Of a DNA stretch of 7,601 bases, positions 1 through 5,599 are shown piece after piece; position 1 is the stretch's first letter; each line of letters begins with the position of its first letter. The stretch covers positions 1 to 7,601 of the forward strand of contig JAHEDA010000114.1 of NCBI GenBank assembly GCA_024641445.1, in the 5' to 3' direction. The notes under the pieces are model-generated. The model worked only from the letters and a program-made list of their open reading frames with translations. It was not told the DNA's origin and made no database searches. The position numbers and the translations under genes are program-made. This DNA comes from Gammaproteobacteria bacterium (GTDB lineage: Bacteria; Pseudomonadota; Gammaproteobacteria; UBA6429; Thiohalophilaceae).

Positions 1-64
1 AGTCTTTGCCCTCACGCAATGCCTTGATCGCCGCGTCCATATCGAAGTTTATCTGCTTTTTCAT
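1..64 (-). CDS. IS256-family transposase, N-terminal fragment cut by the window edge
   Basis: Only the first 21 codons are present, starting with ATG at 62-64 and running off the left edge. The translation begins MKKQINFDMDAAIKALREGK, matching the N-terminal pattern of IS256-family (mutator-type, DDE) transposases, where FDxDAAxxAL is followed by a short G-K stretch before the conserved LTGKDG region, which would lie outside the window. An AGAGGA Shine-Dalgarno at 72-77 sits 7 bases upstream, supporting this start. The full protein would be about 400 residues and would catalyse cut-and-paste or copy-out transposition of its element. The assignment rests on a short peptide plus the terminal repeat next to it, so the family call is good but not certain. 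Whether the gene is intact cannot be seen. Confidence 0.72.
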   Translation of the reverse strand, partial: MKKQINFDMDAAIKALREGKD

Positions 65-84
65 GTATCATTCCTCTTCGTAAC

Positions 85-113
85 AGTTTAAAGAAATGAC
101 ACAGAATTATGAA
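85..113 (-). promoter_or_regulatory. Candidate promoter of the IS256-type transposase
   Basis: On the minus strand TTCATA (108-113) and TAAACT (85-90) are separated by 17 bases, each matching four of six positions of the sigma-70 consensus. The -35 element lies inside the presumed terminal repeat. The position 20-odd bases before the transposase start is sensible, but the match is weak. Confidence 0.3.
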
Positions 114-156
114 CAGTCCCAGGTCGGCTTTTATAAAATACAATGGCGAACTCTGC

Positions 157-1029
157 TTAAAACTTGAGTGCCTGCAAATAAGCCTTAAATTGCTCCTGCA
201 ACTCTGTGTGTTTCAAGCCATATTCAACGGTTGCCTGTAGGTAACCAAGTTTACTGCCGCAGTCATAGCGTTTGCCCTTGAACTCATAGGCATACACCTT
301 TTCTTCCTTGAGCAATTTTGCAATTGCATCGGTTAACTGAATCTCGTTCCCTGCCCCACGCTCGGTCACCTGTAACAAGTCAAAGATTCGGGGTGTCAAT
401 ATGTAGCGACCAACAACGGCCATCGTAGAGGGGGCATCGCTGGGTTTTGGTTTTTCAACAATAGAAGTAATCTGGTGTATCCCCTTCTCTACCTGAGTCG
501 CCTTTACGATGCCATACTTGTCCGTCTCATTTTTCTCGACATTCTGCACGGCCAGGACACTTCCACCAAAGCGCTCAAACTGACTGACCATTTGAGCCGT
601 ACAACCCTTCCCATGTCCATCAATCAGGTCATCGGCGAGAATGACTGCAAAGGGTTCATCCCCGACAACGGGTAACGCACACAGAACGGCATGCCCAAGC
701 CCCAACGCCTCGGCCTGACGAATATAGATACACGAGACATGATCGGGGATCACGCTCTGGACAATTTTAAGCAGCTCTTTTTTGCCCTTTGCCTCCAGTT
801 CCGATTCCAGTTCATAGGCCTTATCAAAATGGTTTGGAATAGGACTCTTATTGCGACCGGTGATAAATACCATTTGGTCGATCCCCGCTTCCACTGCCTC
901 CTCTACCGCGTACTGAATAAGAGGTTTATCCACGATGGGAAGCATTTCTTTCGGACTCGCCTTGGTGGCAGGTAAGAATCTTGTGCCAAGTCCTGCAACA
1001 GGGAAAATTGCCTTCCTAATTTTTTTCAT
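157..1029 (-). CDS. galU: UTP--glucose-1-phosphate uridylyltransferase (UDP-glucose pyrophosphorylase)
   Basis: GalU joins UTP and glucose 1-phosphate to give UDP-glucose and pyrophosphate in the cytoplasm, supplying surface polysaccharide synthesis. From the ATG at 1029 the protein has 290 residues, a normal length. The nucleotide-binding start GLGTR is at 13-17 with KEMLP at 27-31; LADD (131-134) carries the presumed metal-binding aspartates; VEKP at 191-194 and GNEIQLTDA at 228-236 are further family signatures. A GTG nine bases upstream (1036-1038) is in frame, but homologues start at MKKIRKA and the weak GAGTGAG sequence at 1034-1040 fits the ATG, so I prefer 1029. It follows ugd with a gap of about 24 bases and is probably cotranscribed, so the two genes together make UDP-glucuronate. 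No GC-rich terminator is visible in the 36 bases between its stop and the insertion sequence. Confidence 0.96.
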   Translation of the reverse strand: MKKIRKAIFPVAGLGTRFLPATKASPKEMLPIVDKPLIQYAVEEAVEAGIDQMVFITGRNKSPIPNHFDKAYELESELEAKGKKELLKIVQSVIPDHVSCIYIRQAEALGLGHAVLCALPVVGDEPFAVILADDLIDGHGKGCTAQMVSQFERFGGSVLAVQNVEKNETDKYGIVKATQVEKGIHQITSIVEKPKPSDAPSTMAVVGRYILTPRIFDLLQVTERGAGNEIQLTDAIAKLLKEEKVYAYEFKGKRYDCGSKLGYLQATVEYGLKHTELQEQFKAYLQALKF

Positions 1030-1053
1030 CTTTCTCACTCATACAACAGTGCG

Positions 1054-2388
1054 CTAACTATGGACCGGTGCTCGGCCAATCGAATAATATGTAAACCCCA
1101 TGGATTTCATCTGCGGTGGGGAGTATAAATTTCGCCCATCGAAAACAACCGGATTTTTCAGCTTCATTTTTATCACATTAAAATCGGGACTGCGGAATAC
1201 ATTCCACTCTGTCAGCACCACCAAGGCATCCGCGCCGTCCAATGCGTCCTCAGGACGCTCACATAGCACAAGGTCGTCTCGGTGTCCGTATATACGGTGC
1301 GCCTCGTTCATAGCCTTTGGATCGTATGCACGAACTATAGTTCCATTCTTCCAGAGAGCCTCCATCAGAACTACGCTGGAGGCCTCACGCATATCGTCAG
1401 TGTTCGGCTTAAAAGCCAGCCCCCACACGGCAATGACCTTTCCCTTCATTTCACCAGAAAAATGTGATTCCAACATCTCAAAAAGAATCTGTTTCTGGTG
1501 AGCATTTACCGCTTCAACACTTTTTAACAGTACAGCATCATAACCTACGGAGTGCGCAATTCGATCTAAGGCACGAAGATCCTTTGGGAAACACGAGCCC
1601 CCATATCCTACCCCTGGGTAGATAAAATGATATCCTATTCTTGGGTCTGATCCTATTCCTACACGCACTTTTTCTATATCAGCACCAGTTCTCTCGGCGA
1701 TATTGGATAATTCATTCATAAAGCTTATCTTTGTCGCCAAAATCGCATTCGCTGCATACTTTGTCAATTCTGCAGATCTCGTATCCATTGCAATTACGCG
1801 ATCGTGACTTCGATTGAAGGGTGCGTAGAGAATTTTCAATAGTTCTGTGGTTCGTATATTATCAGTGCCGACAATTATCCGGTCCGGCCGCATAAAATCC
1901 TCAATTGCAGCCCCTTCCTTCAGAAATTCGGGGTTTGACACTACATCGAAATCAATATCTACACCGCGCTCATTCAATATTTTATCGATATGTGAGTACA
2001 CTCTTTCAGCCGTACCCACTGGCACTGTCGATTTATTCACAACGATTTTGTATTCATTCATGTGGGTTGCCACTGTCTCTGCAACCGATATCACCTGTCG
2101 TATATCTGCCGCACCCGTTTCGTCAGGGGGAGTGCCTACTGCAACAAGCTGAAACAACCCATGGTCTATTCCCAGCTTGAAGTCGGTGGTAAAAAGTAGT
2201 CTACCTGCCTTGATATTTTTCGTTATTAATTCGTCGAGGCCAGGTTCATAAATTGGGATGTGACCTTGATTAAGCTGCACCACCTTTGTGTCGTCGATAT
2301 CAACACAGACGACATCGTTTCCTACCTCGGCTAGACATGCCCCGCTGACCAGCCCAACATATCCAGTCCCAAATACTGTAATATTCAT
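1054..2388 (-). CDS. ugd: UDP-glucose 6-dehydrogenase
   Basis: This cytoplasmic enzyme oxidises UDP-glucose twice with NAD+ to UDP-glucuronate, a precursor of capsule, exopolysaccharide or modified lipid A sugars. The preferred protein has 444 residues. The N-terminal Rossmann NAD-binding motif GTGYVG is at 7-12, AVGTPP at 83-88, NPEFLKEG at 152-159, and KYAANA at 210-215 carries the conserved lysine. GGSCFPKD at 263-270 contains the catalytic cysteine (Cys266). GLAFKPNTDDMREA at 323-336 marks the C-terminal UDP-binding domain. An in-frame GTG at 2395-2397 would add three residues, but it lies inside the GGGGTG Shine-Dalgarno (2395-2400), which serves the ATG at 2386-2388. All expected catalytic motifs are present. 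It is followed closely by galU, which makes its substrate. The gene could be named udg, tuaD or similar elsewhere; the enzyme class is secure. Confidence 0.95.
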   Translation of the reverse strand: MNITVFGTGYVGLVSGACLAEVGNDVVCVDIDDTKVVQLNQGHIPIYEPGLDELITKNIKAGRLLFTTDFKLGIDHGLFQLVAVGTPPDETGAADIRQVISVAETVATHMNEYKIVVNKSTVPVGTAERVYSHIDKILNERGVDIDFDVVSNPEFLKEGAAIEDFMRPDRIIVGTDNIRTTELLKILYAPFNRSHDRVIAMDTRSAELTKYAANAILATKISFMNELSNIAERTGADIEKVRVGIGSDPRIGYHFIYPGVGYGGSCFPKDLRALDRIAHSVGYDAVLLKSVEAVNAHQKQILFEMLESHFSGEMKGKVIAVWGLAFKPNTDDMREASSVVLMEALWKNGTIVRAYDPKAMNEAHRIYGHRDDLVLCERPEDALDGADALVVLTEWNVFRSPDFNVIKMKLKNPVVFDGRNLYSPPQMKSMGFTYYSIGRAPVHS

Positions 2389-2394
2389 CTCAAT

Positions 2395-2400
2395 CACCCC
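2395..2400 (-). promoter_or_regulatory. Shine-Dalgarno that fixes the ugd start
   Basis: The minus strand reads GGGGTG six bases before the ATG at 2386-2388. Because this site overlaps the in-frame upstream GTG (2395-2397), the ATG is the likely initiation codon and the protein starts MNITVFGTGYVG. Confidence 0.6.
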
Positions 2401-2405
2401 ACGCC

Positions 2406-2411
2406 ATTATA
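2406..2411 (-). promoter_or_regulatory. Candidate -10 element for ugd-galU
   Basis: A perfect TATAAT occurs on the minus strand in the gap between the upstream terminator and ugd. No good -35 is found 16-18 bases further upstream; the hexamers there are GATTGC, AGATTG and TAGATT. Transcription from it would begin close to the Shine-Dalgarno, leaving a leader of only about ten bases. It is a plausible promoter that may need an activator, or it may be chance. Confidence 0.3.
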
Positions 2412-2459
2412 ATAGCTCTAAGGGCATGCAATCTATCGATGAAATGTGTCACTAGAATG

Positions 2460-2490
2460 AAAAAAGGCATCCCATACGGGATGCCTTTTG
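2460..2490 (-). terminator. Intrinsic terminator after the comEA-like gene (possibly bidirectional)
   Basis: GGCATCCC (2466-2473) and GGGATGCC (2478-2485) form a perfect 8-bp stem around the loop ATAC, lengthened by four A-T pairs to 12 bp. Reading on the minus strand it is followed by six T residues (2460-2465). The plus-strand side also ends in TTTT, so it could act in both directions. It sits 29 bases after the comEA-like stop and separates that gene from ugd-galU. Confidence 0.9.
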
Positions 2491-2518
2491 ATTTACAGAG
2501 AAGATTCTTCGGTATGAA

Positions 2519-2800
2519 TTAGCGACTAGCCTTTATTAGCTCCGCCACCACGATACTCTCACGATTTTTCTCAAGTATCTTGTCACCGATACCCTTTACC
2601 TTGGTCAGCTCCTGCAAAGACTTAAAGGGACCGTGCTGGTCACGGTAGGCCACGATCGCCTCCGCCTTCTTCATCCCTACCCCTTTGATATTTGCGGCAA
2701 TGGTTGCCGCATCGGCCTTATTGACATCAACGGGGGCAGCGTAGGCGTTAACCGCGAGGAGCAACCCCGTCGCCAGAAGGATTGATTTAATCAGTTTCAT
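2519..2800 (-). CDS. Small exported ComEA-type helix-hairpin-helix DNA-binding protein
   Basis: The 93-residue protein begins with a signal peptide: Lys2 and Lys5, a hydrophobic core at about 6-18, and a likely cleavage after AYA at 19-21. The mature part starts PVDVNKADAATIA, typical of the ComEA helix-hairpin-helix domain, with two hairpins around GVG (40-42) and GIG (70-72) separated by the YRDQHGPF and LQEL signatures. Proteins of this family bind double-stranded DNA in the periplasm and help pull it through the outer membrane during natural transformation. The short single-domain form without a membrane anchor, also known as YbaV in enterics, is common in Gammaproteobacteria. AAAGGAG (2807-2813) is a strong ribosome site. 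The gene stands alone between two terminators and has its own candidate promoter. No other competence genes are in view, so a role in transformation is inferred from family only. Confidence 0.9.
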   Translation of the reverse strand: MKLIKSILLATGLLLAVNAYAAPVDVNKADAATIAANIKGVGMKKAEAIVAYRDQHGPFKSLQELTKVKGIGDKILEKNRESIVVAELIKASR

Positions 2801-2844
2801 GTGAGACTCCTTTCTCGTGTTATAGACGCATCATTGCGTGGTTT

Positions 2845-2873
2845 ATTGTGTAAACAATTCGTTATAGGGTCAA
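2845..2873 (-). promoter_or_regulatory. Candidate sigma-70 promoter of the comEA-like gene
   Basis: On the minus strand TTGACC (2868-2873) is followed after 17 bases by CACAAT (2845-2850), about 45 bases before the start codon. The -35 matches five of six consensus positions and the -10 four of six. Lying just after the pyrF terminator, it would make the gene an independent transcription unit. Confidence 0.5.
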
Positions 2874-2897
2874 GCCAAGTAATGACAGAAATGTCTG

Positions 2898-2923
2898 AAA
2901 AATGCGTAGGGATCCCCCTACAC
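2898..2923 (-). terminator. Intrinsic terminator after pyrF
   Basis: Read on the minus strand, GTGTAGGG (2916-2923) pairs with CCCTACGC (2904-2911) around the loop GGAT, giving an 8-bp stem with one U-G wobble, then A and five T residues (2898-2902). It begins 10 bases after the pyrF stop codon. An alternative overlapping 5-bp hairpin, CCCCT with AGGGG, lacks a T-run and competes for the same bases. Confidence 0.7.
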
Positions 2924-2933
2924 CAGGGGCAAT

Positions 2934-3632
2934 TTAGCCCGCTTCAATCTCTGCATTAATCGCTTGAAGGACTAAAACCGGGTCCACTGCCTGAGTGATG
3001 GGACGTCCAATTACGAGATAGTTCGCCCCTGCCTTAATTGCATCAAGCGGGGTCAGCACACGCCGCTGGTCTGCCTTTTCACTGTCCTTGGGTCTGATAC
3101 CCGGTGTTACCAGACAAAATTCTTTCCCAAAGGAATCACGCAACTGTCGGGCCTCCTGGGCCGAACACACCACGCCATCCAGGCCGGAGGCGTGAGCCAG
3201 GCTGGCGAGTCGCTGCACCTGCCCTGCAGGGGTAGCCGTAATACCAATGGCAGTGAGCTCCGCCTGATCCATGCTGGTGAGTACCGTAACGCCGATCAGT
3301 AGTGGTTTGGTGTTCGACTTATCAATGGCCTCCCGCGCCGCCTGCAGCATTCTCGGACCGCCACTGGCATGGACATTCACCATCCACACCCCCAGTCGCG
3401 CCGCAGCTTCACAGGCCTTGGCGACGGTATTGGGTATGTCATGAAATTTCAGGTCCAGAAAGACTTGGAAACCCTTATCGACAAAGGCCGAGACGAATTG
3501 CGGGCCGCTGGCGGTAAACAATTCCTTGCCAACCTTTAACTTGCATAGCGTTGGATCAAGCCGACGAACCAGGTTATTTGCACTCTCTGCATCGGCGTAA
3601 TCCAATGCAACAATCACACGTGACTCGGACAT
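2934..3632 (-). CDS. pyrF: Orotidine 5'-phosphate decarboxylase
   Basis: PyrF decarboxylates OMP to UMP, the last step of de novo pyrimidine synthesis, in the cytoplasm. The preferred protein has 232 residues and starts MSESRVIVALDYAD, as in homologues. It is a single beta/alpha barrel. Asp11 (ALDYAD) and Lys33 (CKLKVGKE) line the active site. The signature LDLKFHDIPNT at 59-69 carries the Asp60-Lys62-Asp65 catalytic set, LVTPGIRP is at 174-181, and GRPIT at 209-213 holds the phosphate-binding arginine. An in-frame start 45 bases upstream would add 15 residues reading into the lapB end, but the ATG at 3630-3632 has GGAAGG at 3642-3647 with 9-base spacing. It starts two bases after the lapB stop, so it is probably translated from the same message. 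lapAB-pyrF is a known conserved arrangement. Confidence 0.95.
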   Translation of the reverse strand: MSESRVIVALDYADAESANNLVRRLDPTLCKLKVGKELFTASGPQFVSAFVDKGFQVFLDLKFHDIPNTVAKACEAAARLGVWMVNVHASGGPRMLQAAREAIDKSNTKPLLIGVTVLTSMDQAELTAIGITATPAGQVQRLASLAHASGLDGVVCSAQEARQLRDSFGKEFCLVTPGIRPKDSEKADQRRVLTPLDAIKAGANYLVIGRPITQAVDPVLVLQAINAEIEAG

Positions 3633-3634
3633 AC

Positions 3635-4810
3635 TTACTCGCCTTCCACACCCTGAATGGGTTTGATGCTGTTCCACTTCTTGCAGCTAGGGCACTGCCA
3701 ATGCAGGGTCTTTCCACTAAAGCCACAAATATCACACTGGTAGACCGCCCGATTCTGGAGTAGTTTTTCCGAGACATCTTTCAGGATGCGGAGTTTTTCT
3801 CGCACGGCCTCATTGGGATTATCCAGGTTGAGTTCAATTAAACGATCCATAGCGCGTAACGAGGGCCGATGCTTGAGGGCGGAGGCTAGAAATTCAGTGG
3901 CCTTGTCATCGCCCTCTTTCTTCTCAACCAGGTCGGTAAGCATAAGGATGACACTAATACTGTCATGCTGTTCCATAACATGATTCAAATAGTCTGTAAA
4001 TTCACTCTGCCGAGAGCTTGCCTCATAACATTTTTGCAATAGTGGGATCGCCTCACTGAGAAATGCCGGGTCTTGTTGCTCTATACGATGCAATGTCTTG
4101 ATTGCCTGTTTGTAATTACCCGCCGAAAATTCCACTCGCCCCTCTAACAAGCTTGCACGCACACACTGCTTGTCTGCGGACTGTGCCTTTTTGACCATTC
4201 GCAGGGCCTGAGGTAATTCTTTATGTTGAATGGCCTGGTCGGCCAACTCACAGTAATATTGCGCAACCTGGGACTTCAGATCCTTGCCGGTACGAGCCTC
4301 CAGGCGCCTCGCGGTAAAGATGGCCTTGTCCCAATCCCGCTCCTGCTGATAGATATCGATGAGGTGTCGGAGGGCTGGCTCGGTATGTGGTCCGGTATCA
4401 ATAAGCTCGGCAAACAGGGTCTCTGCGCGGTCAAATAAGCCTGCACGATGATAATCCTGACCGAGTGCAAACAACGCCTGGGCACGCTGTTCCGGTGTTA
4501 GCGTGGGGCGTGCAATCAGATTTTGATGTATGCGGATGGCACGGTCGACCTCACCGCGCCGACGAAACAGACTACCTAAGGCAAAGTGTGTCTCTACCGT
4601 GTTGCTATCTACCTCAAGCATCTGAATAAAGAGCTCGATCGCCTTGTCTGACTGCTCGTTGATTAAGTAGTTGAGGCCTTTTAAATAATCTTTGGGAATT
4701 TCGTAGCGTCGACCCATACTGCGTTTAATCGGCTTTGGGTCTCGCCGCCCTGCATACCAACCGGAGGCGGCGGCAACGGGGAGGAGAAAGAAGAGCAGCT
4801 CCAGCAGCAC
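3635..4810 (-). CDS. lapB: LapB (YciM), regulator of lipopolysaccharide synthesis, TPR protein with rubredoxin-like zinc site
   Basis: LapB is an inner-membrane protein facing the cytoplasm that, in E. coli, works with the protease FtsH to adjust LpxC levels and so lipopolysaccharide output. The 391-residue length is close to E. coli's 389. An N-terminal hydrophobic helix (about 3-19) is followed by arginines. Tetratricopeptide-like helices fill about 40-330; repeats are recognisable around 42-70, 74-100, 113-140 and 222-250. The C-terminal zinc ribbon has two CxxC pairs, Cys359/Cys362 and Cys373/Cys376, with the FSGKTLHWQCPSC signature. The start is GTG at 4808-4810, supported by AAGGAA seven bases upstream and by matching homologue N-termini. 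It begins three bases after the lapA stop and ends two bases before pyrF, so the three genes look like one operon. Confidence 0.95.
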   Translation of the reverse strand: MLLELLFFLLPVAAASGWYAGRRDPKPIKRSMGRRYEIPKDYLKGLNYLINEQSDKAIELFIQMLEVDSNTVETHFALGSLFRRRGEVDRAIRIHQNLIARPTLTPEQRAQALFALGQDYHRAGLFDRAETLFAELIDTGPHTEPALRHLIDIYQQERDWDKAIFTARRLEARTGKDLKSQVAQYYCELADQAIQHKELPQALRMVKKAQSADKQCVRASLLEGRVEFSAGNYKQAIKTLHRIEQQDPAFLSEAIPLLQKCYEASSRQSEFTDYLNHVMEQHDSISVILMLTDLVEKKEGDDKATEFLASALKHRPSLRAMDRLIELNLDNPNEAVREKLRILKDVSEKLLQNRAVYQCDICGFSGKTLHWQCPSCKKWNSIKPIQGVEGE

Positions 4811-4813
4811 GCG

Positions 4814-5101
4814 CTATTCCTTGAGGGGTATCGAACGCAGGTTTGTGAGTTCTTTCTCTGCAAGTGTCGCAGATCTTTTCACCTGTGACAGCTCACGGCG
4901 GGTAGAAATGATGAGATAGAGGCTGGCAAATATCCCCAAAATCACTCCCAGCACAATCGACAGCAACATGATAACGGCGAGTGGTAACGAGAGTTCACCA
5001 AAGAAATAGTGGACAGGCACCGAGGTAGCATTCTTCCCTGCAAAGGCAATGCCTATCACCAGGATCACAAGCAGTACAATTAGTCTAAGCAGCCGTTTCA
5101 T
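4814..5101 (-). CDS. lapA: LapA (YciS), small two-helix inner-membrane protein, DUF1049
   Basis: LapA is a small membrane partner of LapB in lipopolysaccharide assembly control; its own biochemical role is not well defined. The 95-residue protein has a basic N-terminus (MKRLLR), a first transmembrane helix at about 5-21, a short periplasmic segment containing NATSVPVHYFFGELSLP, typical of DUF1049, a second helix at about 39-66, and a charged cytoplasmic tail from about 68 (TRREL onward) predicted to be helical, perhaps coiled coil. E. coli LapA has about 102 residues. An AAGGGA site lies just upstream of the ATG. It is the first gene of the lapA-lapB-pyrF unit, separated from ihfB by a strong terminator, so a promoter must lie in the gap at about 5102-5173 or transcription must read through. 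Confidence 0.92.
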   Translation of the reverse strand: MKRLLRLIVLLVILVIGIAFAGKNATSVPVHYFFGELSLPLAVIMLLSIVLGVILGIFASLYLIISTRRELSQVKRSATLAEKELTNLRSIPLKE

Positions 5102-5145
5102 ATTTCCCTTATCCCCATCGAGCCGACAACCCTGTTGAGTGCGTA

Positions 5146-5162
5146 CTATCTTACCGAGATAG
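5146..5162. repeat. Inverted repeat upstream of lapA
   Basis: CTATCT (5146-5151) and AGATAG (5157-5162) are perfect inverted copies around TACCG. It lies in the lapA leader region between the ihfB terminator and the lapA start. It could be a protein-binding site or a small RNA hairpin. A 6-bp repeat can occur by chance. Confidence 0.35.
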
Positions 5163-5170
5163 CCCCAATA

Positions 5171-5208
5171 AAAAAAGCGGCAGCGTCATTCAGACCGGCT
5201 GCCGCTTT
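5171..5208 (-). terminator. Intrinsic terminator after ihfB
   Basis: GCGGCAGC (5177-5184) and GCTGCCGC (5198-5205) form a perfect 8-bp GC-rich stem, extended by three A-T pairs, around a 13-base loop that can itself fold (GTC with GAC). On the minus strand it runs into a T-run (5171-5176) followed by TATT. It starts about 20 bases after the ihfB stop and is a textbook Rho-independent terminator. Confidence 0.92.
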
Positions 5209-5228
5209 AATTGTACGTAACATTAATA

Positions 5229-5534
5229 TCAGTTAATGATCGGTTTCGTCTCCATACTCTCATTCACACGATCACGCATCTCCTTGCCAGGCTTGAAGTG
5301 AGGGACATACTTCGCCTCCAGCTCGACCGAGTCCCCGGTCTTGGGGTTACGACCCACGCGAGGTGGCCGGTAATGCAATGAGAAACTCCCAAAGCCACGG
5401 ATCTCGATACGCTCACCATTGGCCAGACACTGCGCCATATGCTCGAGCATGGTCTTGACCGCGAGTTCCACATCCTTATACGCCAGCTGTTTCTGCTTTT
5501 GTGCCAGGATATCAATCAGTTCTGACTTCGTCAT
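5229..5534 (-). CDS. ihfB: Integration host factor beta subunit
   Basis: IhfB pairs with IhfA to form IHF, a nucleoid protein that bends DNA sharply at specific sites for transcription, recombination and replication. The 101-residue protein begins MTKSELIDILAQ, with dimerising helices over about 1-40, the family signature IRGFGSF at 45-51, and the beta-arm motif RVGRNPKTG at 59-67. Pro64 corresponds to the proline that intercalates into DNA. The closing KYVPHFKPGKEMRDRV (75-90) is typical of the beta rather than alpha subunit or HU. It is about seven residues longer at the C-terminus than E. coli IhfB, with a polar tail. A GAGG ribosome site lies eight bases before the ATG. Its position after rpsA is the conserved gammaproteobacterial order. 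Confidence 0.96.
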   Translation of the reverse strand: MTKSELIDILAQKQKQLAYKDVELAVKTMLEHMAQCLANGERIEIRGFGSFSLHYRPPRVGRNPKTGDSVELEAKYVPHFKPGKEMRDRVNESMETKPIIN

Positions 5535-5555
5535 CGCAAAACCTCAGATAAACTA

Positions 5556-5578
5556 AGGGGGTGCACCATACACCCCCT
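5556..5578 (-). terminator. Hairpin between rpsA and ihfB, possible weak terminator or attenuator
   Basis: AGGGGGTG (5556-5563) pairs perfectly with CACCCCCT (5571-5578) around the loop CACCATA. On the minus strand the hairpin is followed by TTAGTTTATC, a poor T-run, so termination would be partial at best. It could lower ihfB expression relative to rpsA or protect the rpsA 3' end. Confidence 0.45.
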
Positions 5579-5599
5579 CATCCGTCTTACAGGTGGAGT

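Larger units (their letters stand above)
1..120 (-). mobile_element. End of an IS256-family insertion sequence (transposase-start end)
   Basis: The left edge holds one terminus of an insertion sequence. It contains the start of an IS256-type transposase gene (start codon at 62-64) and, outside it, a stretch at 98-120 that reads on the minus strand GGGACTGTTCATAATTCTGT followed by GTC. That resembles the terminal inverted repeats of proteobacterial IS256-family elements as I remember them, with a TTCTGTGTC core. The outer boundary is placed near 120 from this resemblance; it could be off by a few bases. The other end and the target-site duplication (usually 8-9 bp in this family) are outside the window, so completeness cannot be judged. 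The element is transcribed in the same direction as galU. Confidence 0.75.

Noticed and set aside
1100..1501. A 133-codon plus-strand open frame inside ugd
   Set aside because: The opposite strand encodes the conserved C-terminal half of Ugd with all its motifs. The plus-strand product is serine/arginine-rich without any recognisable domain.
2457..2522. A 21-codon plus-strand frame beginning MKKGIPYGMPF across the terminator
   Set aside because: It has no ribosome-binding site and is built from the terminator hairpin itself, whose A-run and stem happen to read as codons.
2883..2898. Imperfect inverted repeat with GACA and TGTC arms upstream of the comEA-like promoter
   Set aside because: Only four bases pair firmly, it does not match the LexA operator or another site I know, and it sits beside the pyrF terminator T-run. 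Too weak to list as an operator.
3633..3677. A longer pyrF start adding 15 residues
   Set aside because: The extra residues read the end of lapB in another frame and are not part of PyrF homologues. The ATG at 3630-3632 has a better-placed Shine-Dalgarno.
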